From NCBI RefSeq assembly GCF_001294335.1, contig NZ_LGKG01000068.1, positions 124,001 to 188,000 of the forward strand: a stretch of DNA of 64,000 nucleotides. The letters run 5' to 3'. The stretch is from Streptomyces chattanoogensis (GTDB lineage Bacteria > Actinomycetota > Actinomycetes > Streptomycetales > Streptomycetaceae). The number at the start of each line of letters is the position of its first letter. Within the stretch, counting starts at the first letter, position 1. The notes beneath the pieces are model-generated. The model saw only the letters and a list, made by a program, of their open reading frames with translations. It was not told the origin of the DNA and did not search any database. Below, piece after piece: positions 32,954 through 41,206 of this stretch. The translations under genes and the position numbers were made by a program.

Positions 32954-34933
32954 TCAGCGCGCGTACGGTCCCGCGGCTGCGGCCCGGCGCCGCTCCGCGC
33001 GGGATTCGCGCAGATCGTGCTCTCCCTGCGCGTACATGGCGTCGATCTCCACGGCGTACGCCCGTACGATCGCCGCCCGGCGCAGCTTCTGCGACGGCGT
33101 CATCAGCCCGGACTCCTGGCTGAATTCGCCGGGCAGGATGCGGAACGCGCGGATCGACTCGCCGTGGGAGACCGAGCTGTTGGCGCGTGCCACCGCCCGC
33201 CGGACCTCGGCCCGCACCTGCTCCTCCGGGGACGCGTCCGGCGCGGACCGGCCGTACGAGCGGCCGGGACCGTAGGCCCCGCCGAAGCCGTACGCGTCCT
33301 CGTACTCGTCCTCCCGGTCCTGTGCACCGTCCCCGTCCAGCCGCCGCCAGTGCGCCAGGGCATCGGGGTCCAGGGTGATCAGGGCCGTCACATACGGCCG
33401 GTTGTCGCCGATCACCACGCACTGCGAGATCAGCGGATGGGCGCGCAGCCGTTCCTCCAGGCCCTGCGGGGCGACGCAGTTGCCGCCGCTGGTGATGATG
33501 ATGTCCTTCTTGCGGCCGGTGATGACCAGATAGCCGTCGTCGTCGAGATGCCCGAGGTCACCGGTCGGCAGCCAGCCGTCGTACAGCCCGCTGCCCCACG
33601 TGCCCTTCTCGTCGCCCTCGTCCAGATAGCCGGCGAACACCACCGGGCCGCGCACCCACACCTCGCCGTCCAGCGCCAGGTGCACCGCGCTCCCCGGCAG
33701 CGGCATCCCCACCGTCCCGAACCGCACCCGTCCAGGCGGCTGCACGGTGATGGCCCCGGTGGTCTCCGTCAGGCCGTAGCCGTTGTAGATGGTGATGCCG
33801 ATGCCCGCGTAGAGCAGGCCCAGTTCGCGCAGCAGCGGGGAACCGCCGGAGACCGCGGTCCGCACCCGGCCGCCCAGCGACTCGCGGATACGGGAGTACA
33901 CCAGCCGTTCGTAGACCGCGTGCCGGGCCCGCAGGAACGGGTCGGGGCCGCGCCCGGTGCCCCGCTCCTCCTCCGCCAGCGCCTCCGCGTAGCGCACCGC
34001 GACGGTCATCGCCGCGTCGAACGTCCGCCGCCGCCCGGCCCGTTCGGCGGCCCGGCGGGCGCGGTCGCAGATCTTCTCGTAGACGTAGGGGACGGCGAAG
34101 AGGACGGTCGGCCGGAAGGAGGCGAGGGCGGCCAGCAGGGCGTCCGGCGACAGGTCCGGCTGATGGCCGAGGAGGATGCCGCCGCGCAGGCACGCCACCT
34201 GCACCATCAGGCCGTAGATATGGGCGAGGGGGAGGAAGGCCAGCAGGGACGGGCGTTCCCCGGGGGCGGCGAGGAGTCTGCCCCAGCCCGCGTGGAGGGT
34301 GTCGCATTCCGCGGCGAGGTTGGCGTGGGTGATCACGCAGCCGCGGGGGACGCCGGTGGTCCCCGAGGTGTGCACGATCGCGGCGACGGAGCCGGGGGTG
34401 ACCGCGCGGCGCAGCCGGTGCACATCCGCGTCGGTCAGCCGGGTGCCCTCCTCGGCCAGCCGCCGTACGCAGTCCCGGTCCAGCTGCCACAGCCGCCGCA
34501 GCCCCGTCGCGTCATCGCAGGCCGCGGCCACGGTCATGGCCTGTGCCTCGTTCTCGACGACGATCGCGGTGACCCGCGCCCCGGAGAGGATGCAGCGCAG
34601 CTGTTCGGCGGAGGCGGTCGGATAGACCGGTACGAGATGCGCGCCGATCGCCCAGAGGGCATAGCTGAACAGTGTCCACTCGTAGCGCGTACGGGACATC
34701 AGCGCGACCCGTGTGCCGGGCCGGATCCCGCCCGTCAGCAGCCCTCTGGCCAGGGCCAGGACCTCGTCGCGGAACTCGGCCGCGGTCACTTTCCGCCAGG
34801 CGCCGGGGTCGGCGGCGTCGCGGCGGGCGAGCTGGGCGAAGTCCGGCTGGTAGGCGGCGGTGTCGAAGACGGAGTCGGCCAGTCCGCCGGTCCGCAGTGG
34901 CGCCGCCAGGGCCGGAACGCTGATGTCGCGCAC
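32954..34933 (-). CDS. AMP-dependent synthetase (long-chain acyl-CoA ligase type)
   Basis: A 659-residue adenylate-forming enzyme that activates a fatty acid to an acyl-AMP and then acyl-CoA. Motifs are the P-loop HTSGTTGVPRG, the A5-type NGYGLTETTG, YDGWLPTGDLG and GRKKDIIITSGG. Near residues 565-600 an unusual Asp/Glu/Tyr/Gly-rich insert (EDEYEDAYGFGGAYGPG) interrupts the C-terminal domain. GTG 34933 has AGGAGG 5-6 bases upstream. It stands alone; the substrate is not evident. Confidence 0.9.
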   Translation of the reverse strand: MRDISVPALAAPLRTGGLADSVFDTAAYQPDFAQLARRDAADPGAWRKVTAAEFRDEVLALARGLLTGGIRPGTRVALMSRTRYEWTLFSYALWAIGAHLVPVYPTASAEQLRCILSGARVTAIVVENEAQAMTVAAACDDATGLRRLWQLDRDCVRRLAEEGTRLTDADVHRLRRAVTPGSVAAIVHTSGTTGVPRGCVITHANLAAECDTLHAGWGRLLAAPGERPSLLAFLPLAHIYGLMVQVACLRGGILLGHQPDLSPDALLAALASFRPTVLFAVPYVYEKICDRARRAAERAGRRRTFDAAMTVAVRYAEALAEEERGTGRGPDPFLRARHAVYERLVYSRIRESLGGRVRTAVSGGSPLLRELGLLYAGIGITIYNGYGLTETTGAITVQPPGRVRFGTVGMPLPGSAVHLALDGEVWVRGPVVFAGYLDEGDEKGTWGSGLYDGWLPTGDLGHLDDDGYLVITGRKKDIIITSGGNCVAPQGLEERLRAHPLISQCVVIGDNRPYVTALITLDPDALAHWRRLDGDGAQDREDEYEDAYGFGGAYGPGRSYGRSAPDASPEEQVRAEVRRAVARANSSVSHGESIRAFRILPGEFSQESGLMTPSQKLRRAAIVRAYAVEIDAMYAQGEHDLRESRAERRRAAAAGPYAR

Positions 34934-35097
34934 AGCACCTCCTAGGTGTTGCCCTGGAATCCCCCTGAATTCCCCCTGATCCGCCGCCGGTCCCGGCGGC
35001 AGGGAGGGCAAGTTACCCACCCGTCATCCGTCTGCCCAGGTCCCCGGCTACTCTTGAGCGGAAGCCGACAAGGACGATGCACGGGGAGGGGGAGCGG

Positions 35098-35403
35098 ATG
35101 TACCGCATCGCCGACGCCTGGCGTCTGTACACCTCCGCGCTCTTCTTCCTGCTCGCCGGACTCCTGCTCGCGCAGAGCGGTCTGACGTCGGCTCTGACGG
35201 CCGCCGCGACCATGGCCGCGGTGCTGCTCCTGTGCAGCGCCTTCCTCGTCGCCGCCTGCGCCGCGCCCGTACCACCGGGCCGGGTCCGCACCGCCATCCG
35301 CGACCGTGAGCGCCGTACGGCCTTCCTGCCGCAACGCGATCCCGATGCGGCGGGCCGGCCGCGCCCCCGAGCACCGGGCCGTCGCCTCCCGACGGCCGCG
35401 TAG
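35098..35403 (+). CDS. Small membrane protein (DUF6412-like)
   Basis: A 101-residue protein with two hydrophobic segments (YTSALFFLLAGLLLAQS; AAATMAAVLLLCSAFLVAA) and a basic, Pro-rich tail. ATG 35098 follows a GGGGAGGGGGAG ribosome-binding site. It directly precedes the YidC-family gene, an association I recall for DUF6412 proteins in Streptomyces. A helper for the insertase is an inference only. Confidence 0.72.
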   Translation: MYRIADAWRLYTSALFFLLAGLLLAQSGLTSALTAAATMAAVLLLCSAFLVAACAAPVPPGRVRTAIRDRERRTAFLPQRDPDAAGRPRPRAPGRRLPTAA

Positions 35404-35514
35404 ACACCCGGGGACAGCCGACACCTCGCGTTCCTGACCTCTCGTGTCCGCGCCGCTCGTCACGCCGAATCCGCATTTCCATCCGGCACGACGAGACCCG
35501 TGGAGGGCTCATCC

Positions 35515-36483
35515 ATGTCCGTTTTCGGCATTCTCGGCGACGGGCTGACGCGCGTCGCCGACGCGATCACCCCGCTCTTCGGCAGCGCGGCCACGGCCGC
35601 CGCCATCGTCCTGATCACCCTCGCCGTACGCGCCGCGCTGCACCCGCTCGCCCGCGCCGCGGCCCGCGGCGAGAAGGCCCGCGCCGCGCTCGCCCCGCAG
35701 ATCGCCGCACTCCAGCGCAAGCACAAGGGCAACCCGGAACGCCTGCAGAAGGCGGTGGCCGACCTGTACGCCAAGACCGGGGCCTCCCCGCTGGCCGGCT
35801 GTCTGCCCACCCTGCTCCAGCTGCCCGTCTTCTTCGTCATGTACCACCTCTTCTCCACCGGTGGCGGCGGCCTGCTCGACCACACGCTGCTGGGTGCGCC
35901 GCTCGGCGGGCACTGGGGCCAGGCGCTGGCCGACGGCGGGGTGTTCGGGGCGCAGGGGCTGGTCTATCTCGCGCTGTTCGTGCTGATCGGCGCGGTCGCC
36001 ACCTGGAACTTCCGCCGGGCGCGGGCCGCGACGGCAGCCGCGCCGAAGCCGGTCCCGGGCGACGGCCCGGCGCTGCCCGGACCGCTCGGTCAGCCCGGTC
36101 TGGGCGGGCTGGCGAAGGTGCTGCCGCTGCTGTCGTTCGGCACGCTGATCACGGTGGCCGTGGTGCCGCTGGCGGCCGGGCTGTACATGGTGGCGACGAC
36201 CACCTGGACGGCGTGCGAGCGGGCGCTGCTGCACCGGGACCGGAAGCCGGGCGCCGAGCGGGACCCCGAGCGGGACCCCGAGCGGGACGGCGGCGAGGAC
36301 AAGACGCGGGAGCGTGAGCCGGAGCCGGCGGCCGAGGCCGCGCCGGCCAACGGCAAGCCGGCCGGGGACCGGACCACGCCCCCGGCGCGCCGTACGCCGA
36401 AGACCCGCGCCGCTCGCCAGGAGGCGGCCAGGGCCCGGGCGCGGGCCAGGACCAGGGCGAAAACCGTTACTACCCCTCAGTAA
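35515..36483 (+). CDS. YidC/Oxa1-family membrane protein insertase
   Basis: A 322-residue insertase homologue. The N-terminal TM is followed by the cytosolic hairpin (LHPLARAAARGEKARAALAPQ, then LQRKHKGNPERLQKAVADLY), the conserved GCLPTLLQLPVFFVMYHLF segment and further TMs. The C-terminal about 90 residues are highly charged, with ERDPERDPERD repeats and an Arg/Ala/Lys-rich end, useful for ribosome contact. The main actinobacterial yidC is normally beside rpmH/rnpA; here it is alone with the small gene, so this is probably a second, specialised copy. Confidence 0.88.
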   Translation: MSVFGILGDGLTRVADAITPLFGSAATAAAIVLITLAVRAALHPLARAAARGEKARAALAPQIAALQRKHKGNPERLQKAVADLYAKTGASPLAGCLPTLLQLPVFFVMYHLFSTGGGGLLDHTLLGAPLGGHWGQALADGGVFGAQGLVYLALFVLIGAVATWNFRRARAATAAAPKPVPGDGPALPGPLGQPGLGGLAKVLPLLSFGTLITVAVVPLAAGLYMVATTTWTACERALLHRDRKPGAERDPERDPERDGGEDKTREREPEPAAEAAPANGKPAGDRTTPPARRTPKTRAARQEAARARARARTRAKTVTTPQ

Positions 36484-36621
36484 AGGTCCACTCCCTGAAC
36501 TGGGTCTTGCGGACTGGACCTCGTTCTTGGAGGATCAGCCAAATCGCTCGATGGCCGTCCCCCATCGGCCGGCCCGGAAGAGCCCTTCCGGGCCGACCCT
36601 TCGACCACGGGAGTTGTACCG

Positions 36622-37479
36622 ATGAAGCTGCTGCGTGTCGGACCGGTGGGGACGGAACGCCCGGCGCTGCTCGACGAGTCCGGGACCCTGCGGGACCTTT
36701 CGGGCCTGGTGACGGACATCAACGGGGCGCTGCTCGCGGACGACGAGGCGCTGGCGCGGATCCGTGCCGCGGCCTCGTCCGGCGAGCTGCCCGCCCTCGA
36801 CGCCTCCGGGCTGCGCACCGGCGCCCCGGTGGCCGGCATCGGCAAGGTCGTGTGCATCGGGCTGAACTACCACGACCACGCCCGGGAGACGGGGGCCGCG
36901 ACCCCCGAGGAGCCGATCATCTTCATGAAGGCCCCGGACACGGTCGTCGGCCCCGACGACACAGTGCTGATACCCCGGGGCAGCGAGAAGACCGACTGGG
37001 AGGTGGAGCTGGCGGTCGTCATCGGCCGCACCGCCCGCTACCTGGAGAGCGACGAGCAGGCCCTGGCGGCGGTCGCCGGATACGCGGTGGCGCACGATGT
37101 CTCCGAGCGCGCGTTCCAGATAGAGCGCGGCGGCCAGTGGGACAAGGGCAAGAACTGCGAGACGTTCAACCCGCTGGGCCCCTGGCTGGTGACCGCGGAC
37201 GAGGTGCCCGACCCCCAGTCCCTCGGCGTCCGCCTCTGGGTCAACGGCGACCTCAAACAGGACGGCACCACCGCCGACCAGATCTTCCCGGTGGCCGAGG
37301 TCGTCCGTTACGTCAGCCAGTTCATGACCCTCTACCCCGGCGACGTCATCAACACCGGCACCCCGGCGGGCGTGGCGATGGGGCAGCCCGAGCCCAAGCC
37401 GTATCTGCGGGCCGGGGACGTGGTGGAGCTGGAGATCGACGGCTTGGGCCGCCAGCGGCAGCCGCTGCGCTCGGCTTAG
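36622..37479 (+). CDS. Fumarylacetoacetate hydrolase-family protein
   Basis: A 285-residue protein of the FAH/2-hydroxyhepta-2,4-diene-1,7-dioate isomerase family. Motifs are CIGLNYHDHARE, IIFMKAPDTVVGP, DWEVELAVVIGR with the metal Glu, and NTGTPAGVAMG near the end. Members hydrolyse or decarboxylate acylpyruvate-type compounds such as aromatic ring-cleavage products; the substrate here is unknown. Its last five codons and stop (PLRSA) fall inside the inverted module X of the mosaic repeat (from 37462), so its extreme C-terminus is repeat-derived. Confidence 0.9.
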   Translation: MKLLRVGPVGTERPALLDESGTLRDLSGLVTDINGALLADDEALARIRAAASSGELPALDASGLRTGAPVAGIGKVVCIGLNYHDHARETGAATPEEPIIFMKAPDTVVGPDDTVLIPRGSEKTDWEVELAVVIGRTARYLESDEQALAAVAGYAVAHDVSERAFQIERGGQWDKGKNCETFNPLGPWLVTADEVPDPQSLGVRLWVNGDLKQDGTTADQIFPVAEVVRYVSQFMTLYPGDVINTGTPAGVAMGQPEPKPYLRAGDVVELEIDGLGRQRQPLRSA

Positions 37480-37541
37480 CCCCACGTTGTCGGCTGTCCC
37501 GCCGTAGGGGTGTTTCGCCGTTGCGCCTGGCGGCGGGCGGG
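37462..37541 (-). repeat. Mosaic repeat, module X inverted copy
   Basis: The minus strand reads through AGCCGACAACGT and ends AGCGCAGCGG, matching the module X copies at 22508-22745 (GCCGACAACGTACGGCC...AGCGCAG). It overlaps the last codons of the FAH gene and the open tail of the Gfo/Idh gene. Confidence 0.82.
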
Positions 37542-38798
37542 GGTTGTTTGTCGGCCGCGGTGCCGGCCCTCCGGACTTCGTCCTGCGGTCCGTCCCCTCC
37601 CGACGGTGGGGGGTGAGGAGGGTGGGGGCGAGCGTCCCACTCCCACTGCGCGTGCGTACGGGACGACGGGCACCCCCACGGGTCTTCTCCCACCCTCAAC
37701 GGGGAGGTGCCGGGCTGTAGCGGCGGAGCCGTGTAAGCCCGGTGCCGCTGCCGGACAGCCCCGCGCAGCGGCAACCAGCCCGCCGCGCGGCTCGCCGCCA
37801 TCGCGCAACGCCCGGGCGATGGCGGCGTAGTACGCGGGGTAGTCCCCCGGCAGGGTCGGCACCGGCTCGCCGCCCCCCATCCGCGGGGACGCCCCCGCGC
37901 CCATCCGGCCCCAGGAGGACTTCCGTTCCACGCCCCACTCCGCGCCTTCGGTGCCGGGCCGCAGGCCCTCCCGCAGTGCCGCCTCCTGGGGGTCCAGGCC
38001 GTGCTTCGTGTAGCCCGCCTTGCTGCCCAGCACCCGGAAGCGCGGGCCCAGCAGGGCGGCGGTGGCGCTCACCCAGAGGTGGGAGCGGACGCCGTTGGCG
38101 TGGGTGATCGCGATGAAGGTGTCGTCGTCGGCCTGGGCACCCGGCCGGCGGATGTCGGATTCGGCGTAGACGGAGACGGCCGGACCGAAGAGGGTCAGCG
38201 CCTGGTCGGCCAGGTGGCTGCCGAGGTCGTAGAGGAGTCCGCCGATCTCCAGCGGGTCGCCGGATTCGCGCCAGCCGCCCTTGGGCTGGGGCCGCCAGCG
38301 CTCGAAGCGGGACTCGAAGCGCTGGATCTCGCCGAGGGTGCCGTCCTCGACGAGCTTGCGGACCGTACGGAAGTCGTTGTCCCAGCGGCGGTTCTGGAAG
38401 ACGGAGAGGAGCAGGCCGCGGTCGGCGGCGAGCGCGGCGAGCTCTTCGGCCTCCGCGGCGGTCGCGGCCAGCGGCTTGTCGACGACGACCGGGAGCCCGG
38501 CCTTCAGGGCGGCGGTGGCGAGCGGTACATGGGTCTTGTTCGGGCTCGCCAGGACGATCAGATCGAGGTCGGCGGCGCGGTCGAGCACGGCCTCGGGGGT
38601 GTCGACCGTGCGGACCTGCGGATGCTCGGCGCGGGCCTGCGCCTGCCGCTCGGGGTTGGCGGTCGAGACGGTGTCGAGGACCAGGTCCTCGGTGGCGGCG
38701 ATCAGCGGGGCGTGGAAGACGGAGCCGGCCAGGCCGTAGCCGATGAGGCCGACGCGGAGCGGGGCCCGGGGGGTGTGCTCGTCACTCAACTCGCTCAT
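37476..38798 (-). CDS. Gfo/Idh/MocA oxidoreductase with repeat-derived C-terminal tail
   Basis: A 440-codon frame. Residues 1 to about 342 are a normal NAD(P)-dependent sugar/inositol-type dehydrogenase: GLIGYGLAGSVFHAP (Rossmann), VDKPLAATAAEAEEL with the catalytic EKP-type lysine, and GGLLYDLGSHLADQAL. After ALRDGGEPRGGLVAA the frame enters the mosaic repeat and continues for about 98 Pro/Arg/Gly-rich residues with no family match, so the native last about 30 residues appear lost. ATG 38798 is used; GTG 38807 is in frame. It is divergent from the ROK regulator. The enzyme may still work, since both catalytic domains are nearly complete. Confidence 0.85.
   Translation of the reverse strand: MSELSDEHTPRAPLRVGLIGYGLAGSVFHAPLIAATEDLVLDTVSTANPERQAQARAEHPQVRTVDTPEAVLDRAADLDLIVLASPNKTHVPLATAALKAGLPVVVDKPLAATAAEAEELAALAADRGLLLSVFQNRRWDNDFRTVRKLVEDGTLGEIQRFESRFERWRPQPKGGWRESGDPLEIGGLLYDLGSHLADQALTLFGPAVSVYAESDIRRPGAQADDDTFIAITHANGVRSHLWVSATAALLGPRFRVLGSKAGYTKHGLDPQEAALREGLRPGTEGAEWGVERKSSWGRMGAGASPRMGGGEPVPTLPGDYPAYYAAIARALRDGGEPRGGLVAAARGCPAAAPGLHGSAATARHLPVEGGRRPVGVPVVPYARAVGVGRSPPPSSPPTVGRGRTAGRSPEGRHRGRQTTPARRQAQRRNTPTAGQPTTWG
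37644..37771 (+). repeat. Mosaic repeat, module Y copy 2
   Basis: The core 37682-37771 matches 22419-22507 with about three differences; both are preceded by CACTGCGCGT. Module order and orientation relative to X differ from the 22.4-kb locus, so the element is a mosaic. It occupies the 3' part of the Gfo/Idh reading frame. Confidence 0.92.
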
Positions 38799-38804
38799 GA
38801 CGTC

Positions 38805-38831
38805 CACTTAAGCAACGCTGTTGCCAAAGTG
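38805..38831. promoter_or_regulatory. Palindromic operator candidate between the Gfo/Idh and ROK genes
   Basis: CACTTAAGCAAC - GCT - GTTGCCAAAGTG is an inverted repeat with 10 of 12 bases matching. It lies at the Gfo/Idh start and about 25 bp before the ROK start, fitting autoregulation by the ROK protein. Confidence 0.65.
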
Positions 38832-38854
38832 CAAGCGCTGGGGACAATGAGGGG

Positions 38855-40096
38855 GTGACGAGTGGGGCGACCAGCGGGGTGACAAGTGGCACGGCAAGCG
38901 GCATGGCGGGTGGCATGACGGGCAACGGACCGGGCGGCAATCCGGGCGCCAACCTCCCCGCGCTGCGTGGGCACAACGCCGCGCTGGTGCTCGGGCTGCT
39001 CCGGGCGGCGGGGGAGCAGGGTGTCAGCCGCCTGGAGCTGGCCGCGGCCACGGGGCTGACCCCGCAGGCCGTCAGCAAGATCACCGCGCGGCTGCGGGCC
39101 GACGGCCTGGCGGGCGAGGCGGGCCGCCGCGCCTCGACCGGAGGCAAGCCCCGGACGGTCCTGCGGCTGGTCCCCGGCGCCCGGCATGCCATCGGCCTCC
39201 ACCTGGACCGCGATGAGCTCACGGCCGTGCTCGCCGATCTCGCGGGCGAACCGGTCGCGGTGCGCCGCGCCCCGCTCGCCTTCGAAGCGGGCGCCGAGCG
39301 GGTGCTGACCACCGTCGAACGGGAGGTGGCGGCGCTGCGGGAACGGGCCGGCGGGCCGCTCGTCCTGGGCGCGGGGGTCGCCTGCCCCGGCCCCCTGGAC
39401 CACACCGCGGGGGTGCTGCACCGCGTCACCGGCGCGCCCCGGTGGGACGGCTTCCCCCTGCGGGACGCGCTCGCCGAGCGGCTCGGCCTGCCCGTCGTCC
39501 TCGACAAGGACACCAATGCGGCAGCACTCGGCCTGGCGCAGGGGATACGGGAGGGCGCCGGGACAGGTGAGGGCGCCGGATCGTTTGCGTATCTGCATCT
39601 GGGGACGGGGCTCGGCGCCGGGCTGGTGCTGGGCGGCGGTCTGTACCGGGGGGCGCGCACCGGGGCCGGTGAATTCGGCCATCAGGTGGTGCAGTTGGAC
39701 GGGCCGGTGTGCGGCTGCGGCAAGCGCGGCTGTGTCGAGGCGCTGTGCCTGGCGGCGGTGGCGCGCGGCGATCTGGCGGAGGCGGCGCGGGTGCTGGGCG
39801 TGGGCGCGGCCAACCTGGTGGAACTGCTCGATATCGACCGGGTGCTGCTCGGCGGGCGCACCGTACTGGAGAACCCCGAGGGGTTCGTGGGGGGTGTGGC
39901 CCAGGTGCTTGCCGATCGGGCCCGTACGCGCACCGGGGCGGGCGCCGAGGTGCCGGTGTCGATCGCCCCGGGCGGCGCGCGGACGGTCGCGGACGGGGCG
40001 GCGCAGCTGGTGCTGGCGCCGCTGTTCGGGCCGCGGCATCCGGGCCTCGCGGCGCGCGCGGACGTCCCGCAGGCGAGCATGCCGGACGTCCCGTAG
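38855..40096 (+). CDS. ROK-family transcriptional regulator
   Basis: A 413-residue protein. It begins with a low-complexity Thr/Ser/Gly/Met stretch (TSGATSGVTSGTASGMAGG), then an N-terminal winged HTH (GVSRLELAAATGLTPQAVSKI) and a ROK sugar-kinase-like domain with DKDTNAAALG, LGTGLGAGLV and the zinc-type motif CGCGKRGCVE. This is the NagC/Mlc-like repressor layout responding to a sugar. Divergent from the Gfo/Idh oxidoreductase, with a palindrome between them. A later start near LPALRGHN would remove the low-complexity leader. Confidence 0.9.
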   Translation: MTSGATSGVTSGTASGMAGGMTGNGPGGNPGANLPALRGHNAALVLGLLRAAGEQGVSRLELAAATGLTPQAVSKITARLRADGLAGEAGRRASTGGKPRTVLRLVPGARHAIGLHLDRDELTAVLADLAGEPVAVRRAPLAFEAGAERVLTTVEREVAALRERAGGPLVLGAGVACPGPLDHTAGVLHRVTGAPRWDGFPLRDALAERLGLPVVLDKDTNAAALGLAQGIREGAGTGEGAGSFAYLHLGTGLGAGLVLGGGLYRGARTGAGEFGHQVVQLDGPVCGCGKRGCVEALCLAAVARGDLAEAARVLGVGAANLVELLDIDRVLLGGRTVLENPEGFVGGVAQVLADRARTRTGAGAEVPVSIAPGGARTVADGAAQLVLAPLFGPRHPGLAARADVPQASMPDVP

Positions 40097-40124
40097 GGGC
40101 CGGCCGGAGTGGCCGCCCGGCCCC
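40096..40124 (+). terminator. Terminator after the ROK gene
   Basis: GGGGCCGG and CCGGCCCC form an 8-bp stem with a 13-nt loop, beginning at the stop codon. Confidence 0.6.
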
Positions 40125-40324
40125 GCCGACCGCGATGCCCCGCCCACCGTAATCGGCGGAAAGTCGGCTGATCAGGCGGGATCCGTCGGCCGGTCGGGCG
40201 CATCGCCGCCGTATGCGCCGGGTGGCCCGGGGCAGGCGTGGCAGGGTCCTCAAGGACGACCGACCCGGACACGAGCCGAGCCCGAGGCCCCCGAGCCCTT
40301 CCGAGCAGTGGAGGACCGACCGCC

Positions 40325-41155
40325 ATGCAGCCGCCCGGCGAACGCCACCCGCGCACCGTACGGAAGGCGCTCGCCGTCGGTCTGCTCGGCGGCGTACTCG
40401 GCACGACCGCCGCCCTGGGCGCGGCTTGCGCGCAGGCGTCCCCGCTCGGTCCCCTCTCCTGCGGCCGCCCGGACAGCCCGGACTTCCCCCTCGCCTCGCG
40501 GGTGTACGGCGGCCCGGCCGCTTACCGGGCGGGCGGCGACTGGCGCACCTGGCGGCTGGAACTGCGCAACACCACCGGCGCCGCCTGCGAGGACATCCAC
40601 CCCGTCGTCGTCCTCGCCGCCGCCCGCCACGGCCTGCGTCCCGAGCGGATCCGGCTGGAGTACCGCGATCCGGCGGGCGGCGACTGGCGCCCGGTCCCCT
40701 TCGAGGCCACCGACCGCGACGAACAGATCGGGGTGTTCGCCAAGCGGGGCGCCGACGGCCCCGGGGGCGGGCTGTCCGTCCCCGCCAACGGGACGGTCAC
40801 CGTCCCGGTCCGGCTGCGGTTCGCCCCGGACACCGCCCCGGACCGGATCACCGCCACCGTCACCACCGTCCAGCGCCGCGGCAGCGACGGCGAATGGACC
40901 GGCCAGTCCGGCGGCTACCGCTTCGCCGTCCAGGCGGCGGACAGCACGCCCGCCTCCCCGGAGGCGCTCCCCAGGACCCGGCCGGAGACCTCTCCGGACG
41001 CCTTCCCCGAGCACTCCGCGCCCCCGGCCCCCGCCGCACCGCCGGAACTGGCCGCCACCGCGCAGGGCCCCGCACGAGCGCTCGCCCTGCTGGCCGCCGG
41101 CCTGTTCACCGGCGGTGCCCTCCTGCGGGCCGGGGCCCGGCGCCTGCGCCGCTGA
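40325..41155 (+). CDS. Exported protein with C-terminal membrane anchor
   Basis: A 276-residue protein. The signal peptide (RKALAVGLLGGVLGTTAALGAA) precedes an immunoglobulin-like beta-domain (WRTWRLELRNTTGAACEDIHPVV, then NGTVTVPVRLRFAPDT), a Pro/Ala/Glu-rich spacer and a final TM (ARALALLAAGLFTGGALL) with basic end RRLRR, the layout of wall-spanning membrane-anchored proteins. GGAGG lies about 9 bases before ATG 40325. No specific family recognised. Confidence 0.8.
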   Translation: MQPPGERHPRTVRKALAVGLLGGVLGTTAALGAACAQASPLGPLSCGRPDSPDFPLASRVYGGPAAYRAGGDWRTWRLELRNTTGAACEDIHPVVVLAAARHGLRPERIRLEYRDPAGGDWRPVPFEATDRDEQIGVFAKRGADGPGGGLSVPANGTVTVPVRLRFAPDTAPDRITATVTTVQRRGSDGEWTGQSGGYRFAVQAADSTPASPEALPRTRPETSPDAFPEHSAPPAPAAPPELAATAQGPARALALLAAGLFTGGALLRAGARRLRR

Positions 41156-41206
41156 CCGGGCGGGGCCCCGGGGCCGGGGATCCCTGCGTAATGCGAGGAT
41201 CACCAG

